From Snuella lapsa (lineage in GTDB: Bacteria > Bacteroidota > Bacteroidia > Flavobacteriales > Flavobacteriaceae): a DNA stretch of 64,000 nt. The stretch lies in NCBI RefSeq assembly GCF_039539345.1, contig NZ_BAABCY010000104.1:26671-90670 (forward strand), read 5' to 3'. Under the pieces are notes generated by a model. It was not told the DNA's origin, did no database searches, and saw only the letters and a list, made by a program, of their open reading frames with translations. The translations under genes were made by a program, and so were the position numbers. Below, one piece after another: positions 51,535-60,928 of this stretch (the first letter of the stretch is position 1; each line of letters starts with the position of its first letter).

Positions 51535-52485
51535 ATGAAGCATATTGTAGTACTATTTATTTTAATACTCATTTGTGGTTGCAAAGCAAGTGCAGGTAGA
51601 GATGGCGTCGATAATTCTAAAGTTGTAGCAGATTCAAATGTAAAAAGATTACTAACGTATTTAGCTTCAGATGAGCTAGAGGGCAGGGGAACAGGAACCG
51701 ACGGCATTGAAAAGGCGGCTGTGTTTATAGAAAATGAGTTTAAAAAGTATAATGTAAAGCCTTACTTTAAAACGTATCGGGATAGTTTTAATTTAAATGG
51801 TCTTATAGGTTATAATATTATAGGATATATAGAAGGAGTCGATCCAAAACTAAAAGATGAATTTGTTGTTTTAGGAGCTCATTACGACCACATTGGGGTA
51901 ATTGAGCCTATTGCGGGCGATAGTATTGCAAATGGCGCAAATGATGATGCCTCAGGAACAGTGGCCGTTTTAGAATGGGCCAGGTATTTTTCAAAGCATA
52001 AAAACAACAAACGAAGCCTATTGTTTACTCTGTATGCCGCAGAAGAAATGGGCTTAAAAGGTTCTGAGCACTTGGCCGGAAAGTTAAAGAAAGAAAACGT
52101 AGATTTGTACACCATGATAAACTTTGAAATGGTGGGTGTGCCCAGGGCAGTAGGGGAAACCTTGGCCTATGTAACAGGGTTCGAACTATCTAATATGGCT
52201 CAAAAACTCAATGATTATGCACAAGCAGATATTATTGGTTTTTTGTCGCAGGCCAAGCAGTATGAATTGTTTAAACGCTCAGATAATTATCCGTTTTACA
52301 AGGCGTTTAATATTCCGGCGCAAGCCATTTCAACCTTCGATTTTGCAAATTTTGACTATTACCACCATGTAGATGATGAGGTGGAACAAATGGATTTGGA
52401 GCATATGGCAAACTTTATAAACAAAATGGTTCCAGCTTTAGAAGGTATGATTAATGCAGAAACAAAAGAAATAACATTAAAGTGA
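51535..52485 (+). CDS. M28-family peptidase lipoprotein
   Basis: 316 residues with a lipoprotein signal (LILICGCKA). Zinc-ligand motifs of M28 aminopeptidases are visible: VLGAHYDHIGV (His/Asp), GANDDASGTVAVLE (Asp), YAAEEMGLKGSEHL (Glu pair), MINFEMVG (Asp/Glu region) and HHVDDEVEQMDLEHM near the C-terminus. Such enzymes release amino acids from peptides. The ATG of the SDR gene overlaps its stop codon by one base. Confidence 0.9.
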   Translation: MKHIVVLFILILICGCKASAGRDGVDNSKVVADSNVKRLLTYLASDELEGRGTGTDGIEKAAVFIENEFKKYNVKPYFKTYRDSFNLNGLIGYNIIGYIEGVDPKLKDEFVVLGAHYDHIGVIEPIAGDSIANGANDDASGTVAVLEWARYFSKHKNNKRSLLFTLYAAEEMGLKGSEHLAGKLKKENVDLYTMINFEMVGVPRAVGETLAYVTGFELSNMAQKLNDYAQADIIGFLSQAKQYELFKRSDNYPFYKAFNIPAQAISTFDFANFDYYHHVDDEVEQMDLEHMANFINKMVPALEGMINAETKEITLK

Positions 52486-53168
52486 TGCAGAAAAATATAA
52501 TAGTAACAGGGACAAGTCGAGGTATTGGATTTGAATTGGTAAAACTATTGGCAAATGCCGGTCATAGGGTTTTGGCATTGTCCAGAAACGATAAGCCTGT
52601 TTCAGAACTTAAGTTGGAAAATGTAACAACCTTCTCTTTTGACTTAAGTAAACAGGCCGGTTATACTAAAGTAACAGATTTTGTTAAGGATAATTGGCGG
52701 CAAGTGGATGTTTTGGTCAATAATGCGGGATTACTGATAAACAAACCTTTTTCGGAATTGAGCATGCAAGATTTTGAAGCGGTCTACAAAACCAATGTGT
52801 TTGGGGTGGCCGAGTTAACGCGTACGGTTATACCATTTATGGGAAAAGAGGGGCATGTGGTAACCATTAGTTCTATGGGGGGCGTGCAAGGAAGTATGAA
52901 GTTTCCGGGATTGGCAGCGTATAGCTCTAGTAAAGGAGCTGTTATTACTTTAACCGAATTGTTAGCCGAGGAATATAAGGAAACGGGGCCGCGTTTTAAT
53001 GTTCTGGCATTGGGAGCCGTACAAACAGAAATGTTGCAAGAGGCCTTTCCTGGTTACCAGGCACCGACAACAGCTTTAGAAATGGCCGAGTATATTCAAA
53101 ATTTTGCCCTTACAGGAGGCAAGTATTACAACGGAAAGCTTTTACAAGTATCTAATTCTACGCCTTAA
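52485..53168 (+). CDS. Short-chain dehydrogenase/reductase (SDR)
   Basis: 227 residues. NAD(P) motif TGTSRGIGFELVKLL at residues 8-22, NNAG in LVNNAGLLIN, and the catalytic triad region ISSMGG ... YSSSKGA (Ser, Tyr, Lys). Classical SDR fold, cytoplasmic. The substrate is not known. It starts within the TGATG of the peptidase gene, a 1-nt overlap, so the two are translationally coupled although their products are located in different compartments. Confidence 0.9.
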   Translation: MQKNIIVTGTSRGIGFELVKLLANAGHRVLALSRNDKPVSELKLENVTTFSFDLSKQAGYTKVTDFVKDNWRQVDVLVNNAGLLINKPFSELSMQDFEAVYKTNVFGVAELTRTVIPFMGKEGHVVTISSMGGVQGSMKFPGLAAYSSSKGAVITLTELLAEEYKETGPRFNVLALGAVQTEMLQEAFPGYQAPTTALEMAEYIQNFALTGGKYYNGKLLQVSNSTP

Positions 53169-53181
53169 ACGAGGTGTTTTT

Positions 53182-53754
53182 TTAGTTTAACGGAAACGTT
53201 AAGCCCAAGGCAGCAGCACCGCTAAATTGTTCCATTGAGGCGTGGTAATAGTATGTGAATTCAAATTCAACATTATTACTGCGACCCAGTGCTAACCCCA
53301 AGGAAAAGGGAATGTGCATGAGCAGTCCCTTCTTTTGCTTGTTTATATTGGGTAAATAGGTTTTGAAAGAACCCAAGGAGGTGCCAATCCCTATTTCAAT
53401 ATAAGGTGCTACCCAGGGGATGGGCGCACATATGCGCGCTTTACCGCCAAGTAACAAGGCTTTAGAAGTTGCTTCGTATTCTGTTAAATCCCTATCGGTT
53501 AAATCTTTATCGGGAGATGTTGAAATAAACCCGGCATAAGGTCGTACTCCAAACCATTTGGTTAGGTTGATAACATATTCACCTTGTAGATAAAATCCAG
53601 AGCCTACAACATCGATGTCTTCATAGGGAGCGCTCATGCCATATCCTATAGAAGCATTAATAAATTTACCCTTTGAAATTTGGGCATTACCAATAATTGA
53701 AAGCGAAAAAGTTAAAAGTAAAGCAGCAAAAAGATTGCGAAATGTATAAGACAT
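53182..53754 (-). CDS. Outer-membrane beta-barrel protein
   Basis: 190 residues from MSYTFRNLFAALLLTFSLSIIGNAQ, a signal peptide. The remainder alternates in short aromatic strands (FYLQGEYVINL, VAPYIEIGIGTSLGSF, VEFEFTYYYHASME) and ends AALGLTFPLN with a terminal hydrophobic pattern, consistent with an 8-stranded outer-membrane barrel. No specific function. It is convergent with the SDR gene and divergent from the type-B protein gene. Confidence 0.78.
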   Translation of the reverse strand: MSYTFRNLFAALLLTFSLSIIGNAQISKGKFINASIGYGMSAPYEDIDVVGSGFYLQGEYVINLTKWFGVRPYAGFISTSPDKDLTDRDLTEYEATSKALLLGGKARICAPIPWVAPYIEIGIGTSLGSFKTYLPNINKQKKGLLMHIPFSLGLALGRSNNVEFEFTYYYHASMEQFSGAAALGLTFPLN

Positions 53755-53846
53755 ATCTCTATAGAATTTGGATGGCAATATCGTTAATTTTTGTATTAAA
53801 ACAGAAAACAGATAATAAATAAAATGCTTTTTTTATTTTAGCCTTT

Positions 53847-56800
53847 ATGAAGAATATTCTTTCGACTTTATTCATGTTAAGCATAAGCTTTTTGCAGGCA
53901 CAAATAACCTTAACCCATAATGTTGGAACGACGCCTATAGGGACAGATATGTATTCCTGTGAGAGAGATGAGGGGTGGTCACGGGTTTTTCGATTGTCGG
54001 ATTTCGACATTGCAGCAAATGAGCAATTTGTTATTAAGTCAGGACAGGTGGCCTTGAGTAAATCTAATAGTGGAGCCTTTTTGCAGTTTAATGTATACAG
54101 TATTGATGACAATTTTCCTGTTTTTTTTCATTCATTATATCCAAGAACGTTACTTGGATCTCGTGGAATTGGACAAGCACCTAATATTAGTGGTGCCCCG
54201 GAAATTGTACAAGTAGAATTTGAGGAACCTATAATTGTTCCAGCTGGGGTTGAGAGAATTTTAGTTTCCGTCAAAAAGATTGAAGATTTTTACAACCCGG
54301 AGTCGGCTCAGGTTTTTATAGCAGGGACAGAAGAAGATACGGGGGTCTCATGGTATGAAGGTTGTGAGGATAACTATAGTTTGACACCTACTACTGATTT
54401 AACTATCCCAGTGCCAGAGGCAAATTTTTATATCAATGTCACAGGGGAAGTGTTCAGCGTGAAAACTTCTGGTGCAACAACGAGGTTATCTCATAACGTT
54501 TGTGATGATATAATCGAAACAAATATACATTCCTGTACTTCATCATACATATATTGGGCAAGAGCATTTACATTAGAAGAATTTGGAATATCAGCAAATG
54601 AAGAGTATGTGGTTACTTCTGGTCAAGTAGGTATTAATAAAACGGGCTGGCTACCAGAAATTAGATTTAATATTTATAAAATAGACGACAATTTTCCCGC
54701 TTCTTTTTCCGAAACAGATTTGATAGGCAGTAGTCAATATCAGCAACTGTCACCTAATATAGACCGTACTTCCCAAATTATACAGGTTGACTTTGAAACG
54801 CCAATAGTAATTCCAGCAGATGTTGGGCGAATTTTGGTAGAAGTGCATAAGGGAATAGTATATGGAGATGGTGTTGCTTTTATTGCTGGTTCCGTTCATG
54901 ATAACGGTGTGTCATGGCAAAGAGGGTGTACAAATGTTGCTGGAGGAACTACTTTTGATTATAATGAATATGTTTCTACAGCTGACTTTGGAAGACCCGA
55001 TGCCAACTTTTATATAAACGTAACAGGAAACGTAAACCATGTTACCAATAACTTCGAGATGAACATTTCGAACATTTGTTCGGAGTTTTTAAAAGAGTTT
55101 AGTGTAGAACAAAAAGAAAATGTTGCTTCGGTAGTTTGGGATTTTGGGGATCCAAATTCAGGAGTAAACAATACATCTACAGATATGTCGCCCTTTCACG
55201 ATTTTTCTGCAGACGGTACTTATACTATTACGGCTACTGTAACGGGCAATGATGCAAGTGTTGAGGTGTTAACAGAAACCATTGATGTTAAAGAGCCGCC
55301 TACAGCTTACGGGATTGATAATGTGTATGCCTGTGAAGATGTAGAGGGCACTGGTTTTTCATCGTCTTTTGATGTTTCCGGTATTTACGATCAGGTGTTG
55401 GGAGGTCAAACAGGTAAGATCGTAAAGTTTGTGGATGGAGCAGGTAATGAGTATAATGTATTGCCCAGCCCATTTGCAAATAGTATAAAAGACAGGGAGA
55501 CTATTACGGTTAGGGTGAGTCATCAGGATAATCCTTGTTGTTATTCCGAAACCACTTTCGATTTAATTGTAAACCCAATGCCTGATCTAAATGATTTAGA
55601 TGACCTGTATGAGTGCGACGATAATTATGATGGAGTAACTCAGTTTAATCTGTTAAAGGTGAAGCATGACATTTTGGGCGGGGCTACCAATTTACAAGTA
55701 GTATTTTTTTATGAAGATGGACAAAGTATATCGGATGCGAATCTGCAAGCTGTCGAAAATAAGAAGGTGGATATAGAAGAGTTAAAGGTTGTTGTTACCA
55801 ATACCGATACAGGTTGCTCTGCAGAAAGCACTTTTAGCATAATAGTAGATTTTAAGCCCAGAGCTTTTGATCTGACCGATTTGTTAGGGTGTGATGATAA
55901 TAACGATGGTATTTCGGAGTATTTTAATACTTCGAATATTGAGACCGAGGTAATGGGGAATCAATCGGGGATGGAAATAAGCTATTTTGATGCAAGTGGT
56001 GGTCCACTGCCCAGTCCGTTACCCAATCCGTTTAAAAATACAGAGCCCTTTCAGCAGGTAATAACCGTTCGTGTAAAAAGTCCGGTTACGGAATGTTATG
56101 CAGAAACAACCTTGGTTTTAAGAACATCCGACAGACCACAGATCTATACGCCCCAAGATATCTACGAATGCGATGAAGGCGAAGGTTTTGCTGGTTTTGA
56201 TTTGAGTGGTGTTGAAAATACAATTACTGGTGGTCAAAGTGATATGAATGTTTTTTACTATGATGATGCGGGTAATGATATTACCAATGAGATTTCGGCT
56301 AATTACCAGAATACAGAACCTTGGGTACAAACCATACACGTAAAGGTAGAAAATGCTTTAAGCCCTTTGTGTGTTTCCGAAACGCGCTTTAATTTGATTG
56401 TTAATGCCTTGCCAGAGGTAAATCTGGCTAGCGATTATTTTTTGTGCAACCTCGAACCTTCGTTATATCTGTCGGTAGAAGATGGTTTTGGTGCTTATGC
56501 GTGGCAATTTCAAGATGGAAGCATTATTTCTAACAGTTTTGAGGCCACTTTGTTCGAAGCTGGACATTACAGTTTAACGGTTGGCAGAACTGAAAATGCA
56601 TTGTATTGTGAAGATACGTTTCATTTTGAGTTGGTAAGATCGGTATTGCCTAAAATTACAGAAGTGACCTATCAAGAGCTTTCCGATAATAACTTCATAA
56701 CGATTATTGCAAATGGTGATGGTGATTTTGAATATTCGATAGACGGAATTAATTATCAGGATTCTAATACTTTTGAAGACGTTTTGGGAGGTGTTTATAC

Positions 56801-57113
56801 TGTGTATGTTAGAGATAAATTAGGCTGTGGTGACGATTCTCAGAATGTAACTCTAATTGATTATCCGAAGTTTTTTACACCTAATGGTGATGGGGTAAAT
56901 GATTACTGGCAAGTGCGCGGTATTACAGACTATCCAGACGCAGAAATCTATATTTATGACAGGTATGGCAAGTTGTTAAAACAGTTAAGTCCCCAGGTTA
57001 AAGGCTGGGATGGTACTTATGGGGGCGAAAACATGGCTAATTCGGATTACTGGTTTGTTGTAAACTTACATGAAGGCCCTAATTTTACGGGGCATTTCTC
57101 GTTAAAACGCTGA
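53847..57113 (+). CDS. T9SS type-B sorting domain protein with two novel N-terminal modules
   Basis: 1088 residues with a signal peptide (SFLQA/QITLTH). Residues about 22-210 and 211-405 are two related modules (each begins LTHNV/LSHNV, contains SGQV, FNVYSIDDNFP/FNIYKIDDNFP, IIVPA/IVIPA, VSW, ends FYINVTG); they are not a domain I recognise. A PKD-like domain follows (VVWDFGDPNSG). Then come four approximately 90-95-residue repeats, each with a DLxxC-D... start and a CYAETTL/CVSETRF-type ending. The C-terminus, YPKFFTPNGDGVNDYWQVRGI and YDRYGKLLKQL, is a CHU_C-type (type-B) T9SS signal. Likely a large surface adhesin exported by the T9SS. Confidence 0.88.
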   Translation: MKNILSTLFMLSISFLQAQITLTHNVGTTPIGTDMYSCERDEGWSRVFRLSDFDIAANEQFVIKSGQVALSKSNSGAFLQFNVYSIDDNFPVFFHSLYPRTLLGSRGIGQAPNISGAPEIVQVEFEEPIIVPAGVERILVSVKKIEDFYNPESAQVFIAGTEEDTGVSWYEGCEDNYSLTPTTDLTIPVPEANFYINVTGEVFSVKTSGATTRLSHNVCDDIIETNIHSCTSSYIYWARAFTLEEFGISANEEYVVTSGQVGINKTGWLPEIRFNIYKIDDNFPASFSETDLIGSSQYQQLSPNIDRTSQIIQVDFETPIVIPADVGRILVEVHKGIVYGDGVAFIAGSVHDNGVSWQRGCTNVAGGTTFDYNEYVSTADFGRPDANFYINVTGNVNHVTNNFEMNISNICSEFLKEFSVEQKENVASVVWDFGDPNSGVNNTSTDMSPFHDFSADGTYTITATVTGNDASVEVLTETIDVKEPPTAYGIDNVYACEDVEGTGFSSSFDVSGIYDQVLGGQTGKIVKFVDGAGNEYNVLPSPFANSIKDRETITVRVSHQDNPCCYSETTFDLIVNPMPDLNDLDDLYECDDNYDGVTQFNLLKVKHDILGGATNLQVVFFYEDGQSISDANLQAVENKKVDIEELKVVVTNTDTGCSAESTFSIIVDFKPRAFDLTDLLGCDDNNDGISEYFNTSNIETEVMGNQSGMEISYFDASGGPLPSPLPNPFKNTEPFQQVITVRVKSPVTECYAETTLVLRTSDRPQIYTPQDIYECDEGEGFAGFDLSGVENTITGGQSDMNVFYYDDAGNDITNEISANYQNTEPWVQTIHVKVENALSPLCVSETRFNLIVNALPEVNLASDYFLCNLEPSLYLSVEDGFGAYAWQFQDGSIISNSFEATLFEAGHYSLTVGRTENALYCEDTFHFELVRSVLPKITEVTYQELSDNNFITIIANGDGDFEYSIDGINYQDSNTFEDVLGGVYTVYVRDKLGCGDDSQNVTLIDYPKFFTPNGDGVNDYWQVRGITDYPDAEIYIYDRYGKLLKQLSPQVKGWDGTYGGENMANSDYWFVVNLHEGPNFTGHFSLKR

Positions 57114-57128
57114 TTTGTAGATATCTAG

Positions 57129-57158
57129 TATTAACAGGGGAATGTTAATATTTTTTTG
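57129..57158 (+). terminator. Rho-independent terminator between the two type-B genes
   Basis: TATTAACA (57129-57136), loop GGGGAA, TGTTAATA (57143-57150), followed by a long T tract. It lies 15 nt after the first gene's stop and 60 nt before the second gene's start. Confidence 0.75.
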
Positions 57159-57221
57159 TTTTTTTATACTATAGGCTAATTGTAATAATTATCTTGCTCT
57201 TACTTAAAAACAAATGATATT

Positions 57222-59999
57222 TTGAAAACTATTAACCTTATAGTTTTCGCATGCTTTCTCTCACTTTTTGCGAAAATTCAAGCGCAATGTAATCAGGTTG
57301 AAACGGTTACAGTATGCGATATGACCATTGTTGATGGCGATGGTAATGGCTCTCCGGATGGGATTATTAATTTGTATGATGAATACAATGCATTAACAGG
57401 AGGAGCAATTTCTTTGGCAACGGGAACTTGGTTTGATCCGGGCTATAATTTTGCCCTAGACGAAACGACAGGCGATTTGCATTTATGGGATTTAACAGAT
57501 GCATCCTTGTCCTTAAACGATTATCAGTTCCAGCTTATTGATGCCAATTCATCTTGTCCAGATGGTATTATTGCAACAGTCAATTTAATTTTGGGACCTT
57601 TTTCTGGTTTTGCCAGACCCGTTTTAAATATTGATGATGTTAACTTGGAGATTTGTGATACGGGCTCTACACCAACCGATGTTTGTGTTGTACTACCCGA
57701 TGTTAATCTTTTTGAGACCTTGGAAGCAATACCAAGTCCGCATCTTAATGGGCAGTGGATATATAACGGCAGTAGCTCTAATTTTATTAGTTTGGTGGGA
57801 TCGGAATTAAGAGTTACCATTCCATATAATCCTGGGCCGCCATTGGTCGATCAAGAAACTTTTGAGTTAACCTACCGTGTTTCAGGGATGCCTCCGTGTA
57901 ATGCGAGTGTAGAGACTACAGTTAATGTGTCGGTAACCAGACAGGTGTTTTCTGGTTATGCGATTAATCAGCGTGTATGTGAATTGGATATTTTAAATGG
58001 GGGCTACGATACCGATTTAGATCTTACTAATGATGCCTTTTTGTTATATGAAGACGTAGAAGGTATTTGGATGGGCGATACTTACGGGCAAATCATGTCG
58101 CCAGTGGATTCCCAAATTAATATTAATGAAGTCTATCAGCAAATAGTAGCCAATAATCCCCGATTTGGTTGTGAAGAGATAAGTTTTAATTATTCTGTTG
58201 AGCAACGCTCTGGGGTTTGTGGCGATGCCCTGTCTACTATTAAGTTCAAGATATATGAATATTTAAGGCCTTTCAGTCAAGCTGGTACTTTAGAATTTTG
58301 TGAAGATGATCCAACTGCACCGGGTAATATAAACTTGTACGACCAATTGGAGTTTACAACAGAGAACGGTGTCTTGTATGATTATATGAGTAATGAATTT
58401 ACTAACTGGACTTTTGTTTCAGGACCTTCTAACTTAGGATTGATATCGCAGGGAGCTCCTGGTTATACTTATTCGGGTAGAGTGGATTTAAACAATGCGG
58501 CTCCGGGAACCTATGTTTTTGAATATGAAGTGGATCCTTTGATTAATTGTCCCAATGAGGTTAATTTTCCGTTTGAAGTCCTGGATTATAATCACGATGT
58601 ATGTAATCCGCTTCAGGTGAATACCGGGTTTTGTGATGCGGAGAGAACCCAGGTGGTTTTAACCGTTCATCCCAAAAATTATGCAGGGGAAGATACTTCG
58701 GACTTAACTTTTTGTGAAGACGACCCGATAATAGCTAGTCCTTTGGATTTATTTACGTTACTTGATACGAATGGCGTGGACGACCCTATTTATCAAGGAG
58801 CTATGGGAACCTGGACCGATAATGCTACGGGTAGTGTTATTGGAGATCCAACGGCTTTTACTTTACCAACGATTAATGATCAACACATATTCGATTTTAC
58901 CTATACAACCACCACGGTTAATGGCTGTGAAGATACAGCTAATTTAAGGTTTACGGTATATGAAGCTTATCAGGCAGGTGTGGGAGCGACCATAGATGTT
59001 TGCAATACCAATGCTACTATCGATCTTTTTGATAGTTTAACGGGCAATCCTAATACTACAGGAACGTGGACAGGGCCTAATGGTTATACAACAACCGACC
59101 ACCATGCTACGTTCGATCCGGCCACATCTGAAGCAGGAACTTATACTTACACTGTTCCCGATAATGTGTTGTGTACGGGAAATGAAACGACAGTAACGGT
59201 GGTGCTACATCAAAGTCCCGATGCAGGCAGTGATATGCAAGGTGCTGTATGCCGATCGGATTTACAAATAGATTTAACCAACTATTTGGATGCTACAGCC
59301 GATTCGGGTGGTTTTTTTGTTGATTTGGATGCTACCAACGTACTTTCGGGGAATCTGCTTGATGTGTCACAGTTGATAGCTGGTACTTATCGTTTTGAAT
59401 ACCAAATACAGGGGCATGCGTCTTGTAATTTAGCCACAGCTATAATTGCCATTACTGTCGAAGAGGTTGCTGTACCGATAACTTCTAATCAGACCTTCTG
59501 TACCAGTGATGGCGCTACGGTTGCAGACCTAGAGGCGTCGGGTGCCCAAGATTATAATTGGTATGCAACGCTTGATGCTTTGGAGACTTTATCTTTTGGG
59601 GAGGTATTGGTTGATGGGGAAGATTATTATGTGGCTGCTGTGGATAGTAATGGTTGTGAATCGCAACGCGTGTCAATGCTTGTAACCCTCTTGCCATTGG
59701 ATCATGTGGATTGTGATGATTGTATTAAAGATGGTATTTCGGTTAATGGCGACAACCAAAATGATGTGTTCGATCTCTGTAATTTGCCTGTGGCATTTCC
59801 CAATTTTGAGATCAATATCTATAACCGCTATGGCAGTATCGTTTATAAGGGTAATAAGGGTACGGAATACTTTGATGGTGTGTCGAATGTCTCTTTAACA
59901 CTGGGGAAAGCATTGCCCTCGGGTGTATATTTTTATGTATTTGATCCCAAGGACGGGAAGACAGCACCGTTTCAAGGAAATTTTTATTTAAGCAGATAA
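57222..59999 (+). CDS. T9SS type-B sorting domain protein, repetitive Ig-like, TTG start
   Basis: 925 residues. The frame begins with TTG at 57222 giving a good signal peptide (LIVFACFLSLFAKIQAQ); the first in-frame ATG is about 32 codons later and would remove it, so TTG is preferred. The body has recurring approximately 90-120-residue units each starting with a Cys-acidic motif (VCELDI, FCEDDPTA, FCEDDPII, VCNTNAT, VCRSDLQ) and ending in a hydrophobic strand, in the style of Ig-like adhesin domains. The C-terminus ISVNGDNQNDVFDLCNLP and YNRYGSIVYKG is a type-B signal but with a diverged NGDG-ND core. It is likely a surface adhesin. Confidence 0.85.
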   Translation: MKTINLIVFACFLSLFAKIQAQCNQVETVTVCDMTIVDGDGNGSPDGIINLYDEYNALTGGAISLATGTWFDPGYNFALDETTGDLHLWDLTDASLSLNDYQFQLIDANSSCPDGIIATVNLILGPFSGFARPVLNIDDVNLEICDTGSTPTDVCVVLPDVNLFETLEAIPSPHLNGQWIYNGSSSNFISLVGSELRVTIPYNPGPPLVDQETFELTYRVSGMPPCNASVETTVNVSVTRQVFSGYAINQRVCELDILNGGYDTDLDLTNDAFLLYEDVEGIWMGDTYGQIMSPVDSQININEVYQQIVANNPRFGCEEISFNYSVEQRSGVCGDALSTIKFKIYEYLRPFSQAGTLEFCEDDPTAPGNINLYDQLEFTTENGVLYDYMSNEFTNWTFVSGPSNLGLISQGAPGYTYSGRVDLNNAAPGTYVFEYEVDPLINCPNEVNFPFEVLDYNHDVCNPLQVNTGFCDAERTQVVLTVHPKNYAGEDTSDLTFCEDDPIIASPLDLFTLLDTNGVDDPIYQGAMGTWTDNATGSVIGDPTAFTLPTINDQHIFDFTYTTTTVNGCEDTANLRFTVYEAYQAGVGATIDVCNTNATIDLFDSLTGNPNTTGTWTGPNGYTTTDHHATFDPATSEAGTYTYTVPDNVLCTGNETTVTVVLHQSPDAGSDMQGAVCRSDLQIDLTNYLDATADSGGFFVDLDATNVLSGNLLDVSQLIAGTYRFEYQIQGHASCNLATAIIAITVEEVAVPITSNQTFCTSDGATVADLEASGAQDYNWYATLDALETLSFGEVLVDGEDYYVAAVDSNGCESQRVSMLVTLLPLDHVDCDDCIKDGISVNGDNQNDVFDLCNLPVAFPNFEINIYNRYGSIVYKGNKGTEYFDGVSNVSLTLGKALPSGVYFYVFDPKDGKTAPFQGNFYLSR

Positions 60000-60009
60000 G
60001 AGATATAGC

Positions 60010-60927
60010 ATGATAGTTAAAATTAGACTCATTATAGTATTCGTTATATGTGGCATGTCTGTATATGCACAGCAAACACCACAGTATACCCAGTATATGT
60101 ACAATATGAACATGGTGAATCCAGGGTATATGCTTAACGAACCCGGACTTGTACAAATAGGGAGCTTGTACCGTACGCAGTGGACGGGCATTAAGGGGGC
60201 TCCAAAAACAGCCAATGTATTTGCCAACATTCCTTTAAACAATAAGATAGAATTAAGTGTAAACTATCTTAACGATTTTATTGGGGATCCTGTTAATTTA
60301 AGTGAAAACTTGTTTAATATAGATGCAGCCTACAAAATAAGTTTCAATAACGATTTAAATGTGGCATTTGGGTTAAAAACCGGTTTTCAGCATTTAAACT
60401 TTAGTGCTCTTGGAAGTAATGTGGGGAATGATCCTTTATTTGAAAACACAAGTAAGACTGTACTTAATATTGGTGCTGGGGTGTTTGTTTTTAAAGATCA
60501 GTATTATGTGGGGCTGTCATCTCCCAATTTAATTCCCGGTAACCTGGAAACTAACGACGATGTGTTCTATGCTAATAAACCGCATGTATTTTTAATAGGG
60601 GGGTATGTGTTTAATGTAGGGAGCGACCTTAAATTAAAGCCGTCTACAGTGCTTAAGTATGTAAGTGGTACGCCATTATCGTTTGATGTATCGGCTAATG
60701 CCTTATACCTGGATCGTTTTGAGTTGGGAGTGTCTTATAGGTATCAAGATGCGCTTTCGGGATTGGCAGGGATTAACATTTCTCCAAATCTAAAAATAGG
60801 CTATGCCTACGATTTTAACACGAGTAAACTTAAAAGCTACAATAATGGTAGCCATGAGTTTGTATTGCTTTATACGTTTGATGTATTGAGCTTAAGTAAA
60901 AAGTATTCATCTCCAAGATTTTATTAA
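60010..60927 (+). CDS. PorP/SprF-family type IX secretion membrane protein
   Basis: 305 residues with a signal peptide (GMSVYA/QQTPQ). The N-terminal QYTQYMYNMNMVNPGY and GSLYRTQWTGIKGAPKTANVF segments are the PorP/SprF signature, followed by amphipathic strands of an outer-membrane barrel and KIGYAYDFNTSKLKSYNNGSHEFVLLYTF. SprF is needed to secrete and attach the gliding adhesin SprB, and family members are usually encoded beside the type-B cargo they serve. Here two type-B genes lie immediately upstream and the OmpA-type gene begins 1 nt after its stop, so they may form one operon. Confidence 0.92.
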   Translation: MIVKIRLIIVFVICGMSVYAQQTPQYTQYMYNMNMVNPGYMLNEPGLVQIGSLYRTQWTGIKGAPKTANVFANIPLNNKIELSVNYLNDFIGDPVNLSENLFNIDAAYKISFNNDLNVAFGLKTGFQHLNFSALGSNVGNDPLFENTSKTVLNIGAGVFVFKDQYYVGLSSPNLIPGNLETNDDVFYANKPHVFLIGGYVFNVGSDLKLKPSTVLKYVSGTPLSFDVSANALYLDRFELGVSYRYQDALSGLAGINISPNLKIGYAYDFNTSKLKSYNNGSHEFVLLYTFDVLSLSKKYSSPRFY

Positions 60928-60928
60928 C

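Noticed and set aside
53759..54112. Minus-strand frame across the start of the first type-B gene
   Set aside because: It lies antisense to a strong signal peptide and module; no independent evidence.
57214..57216. ATG 8 nt upstream of the second type-B gene's TTG
   Set aside because: It is in a different reading frame from the protein.
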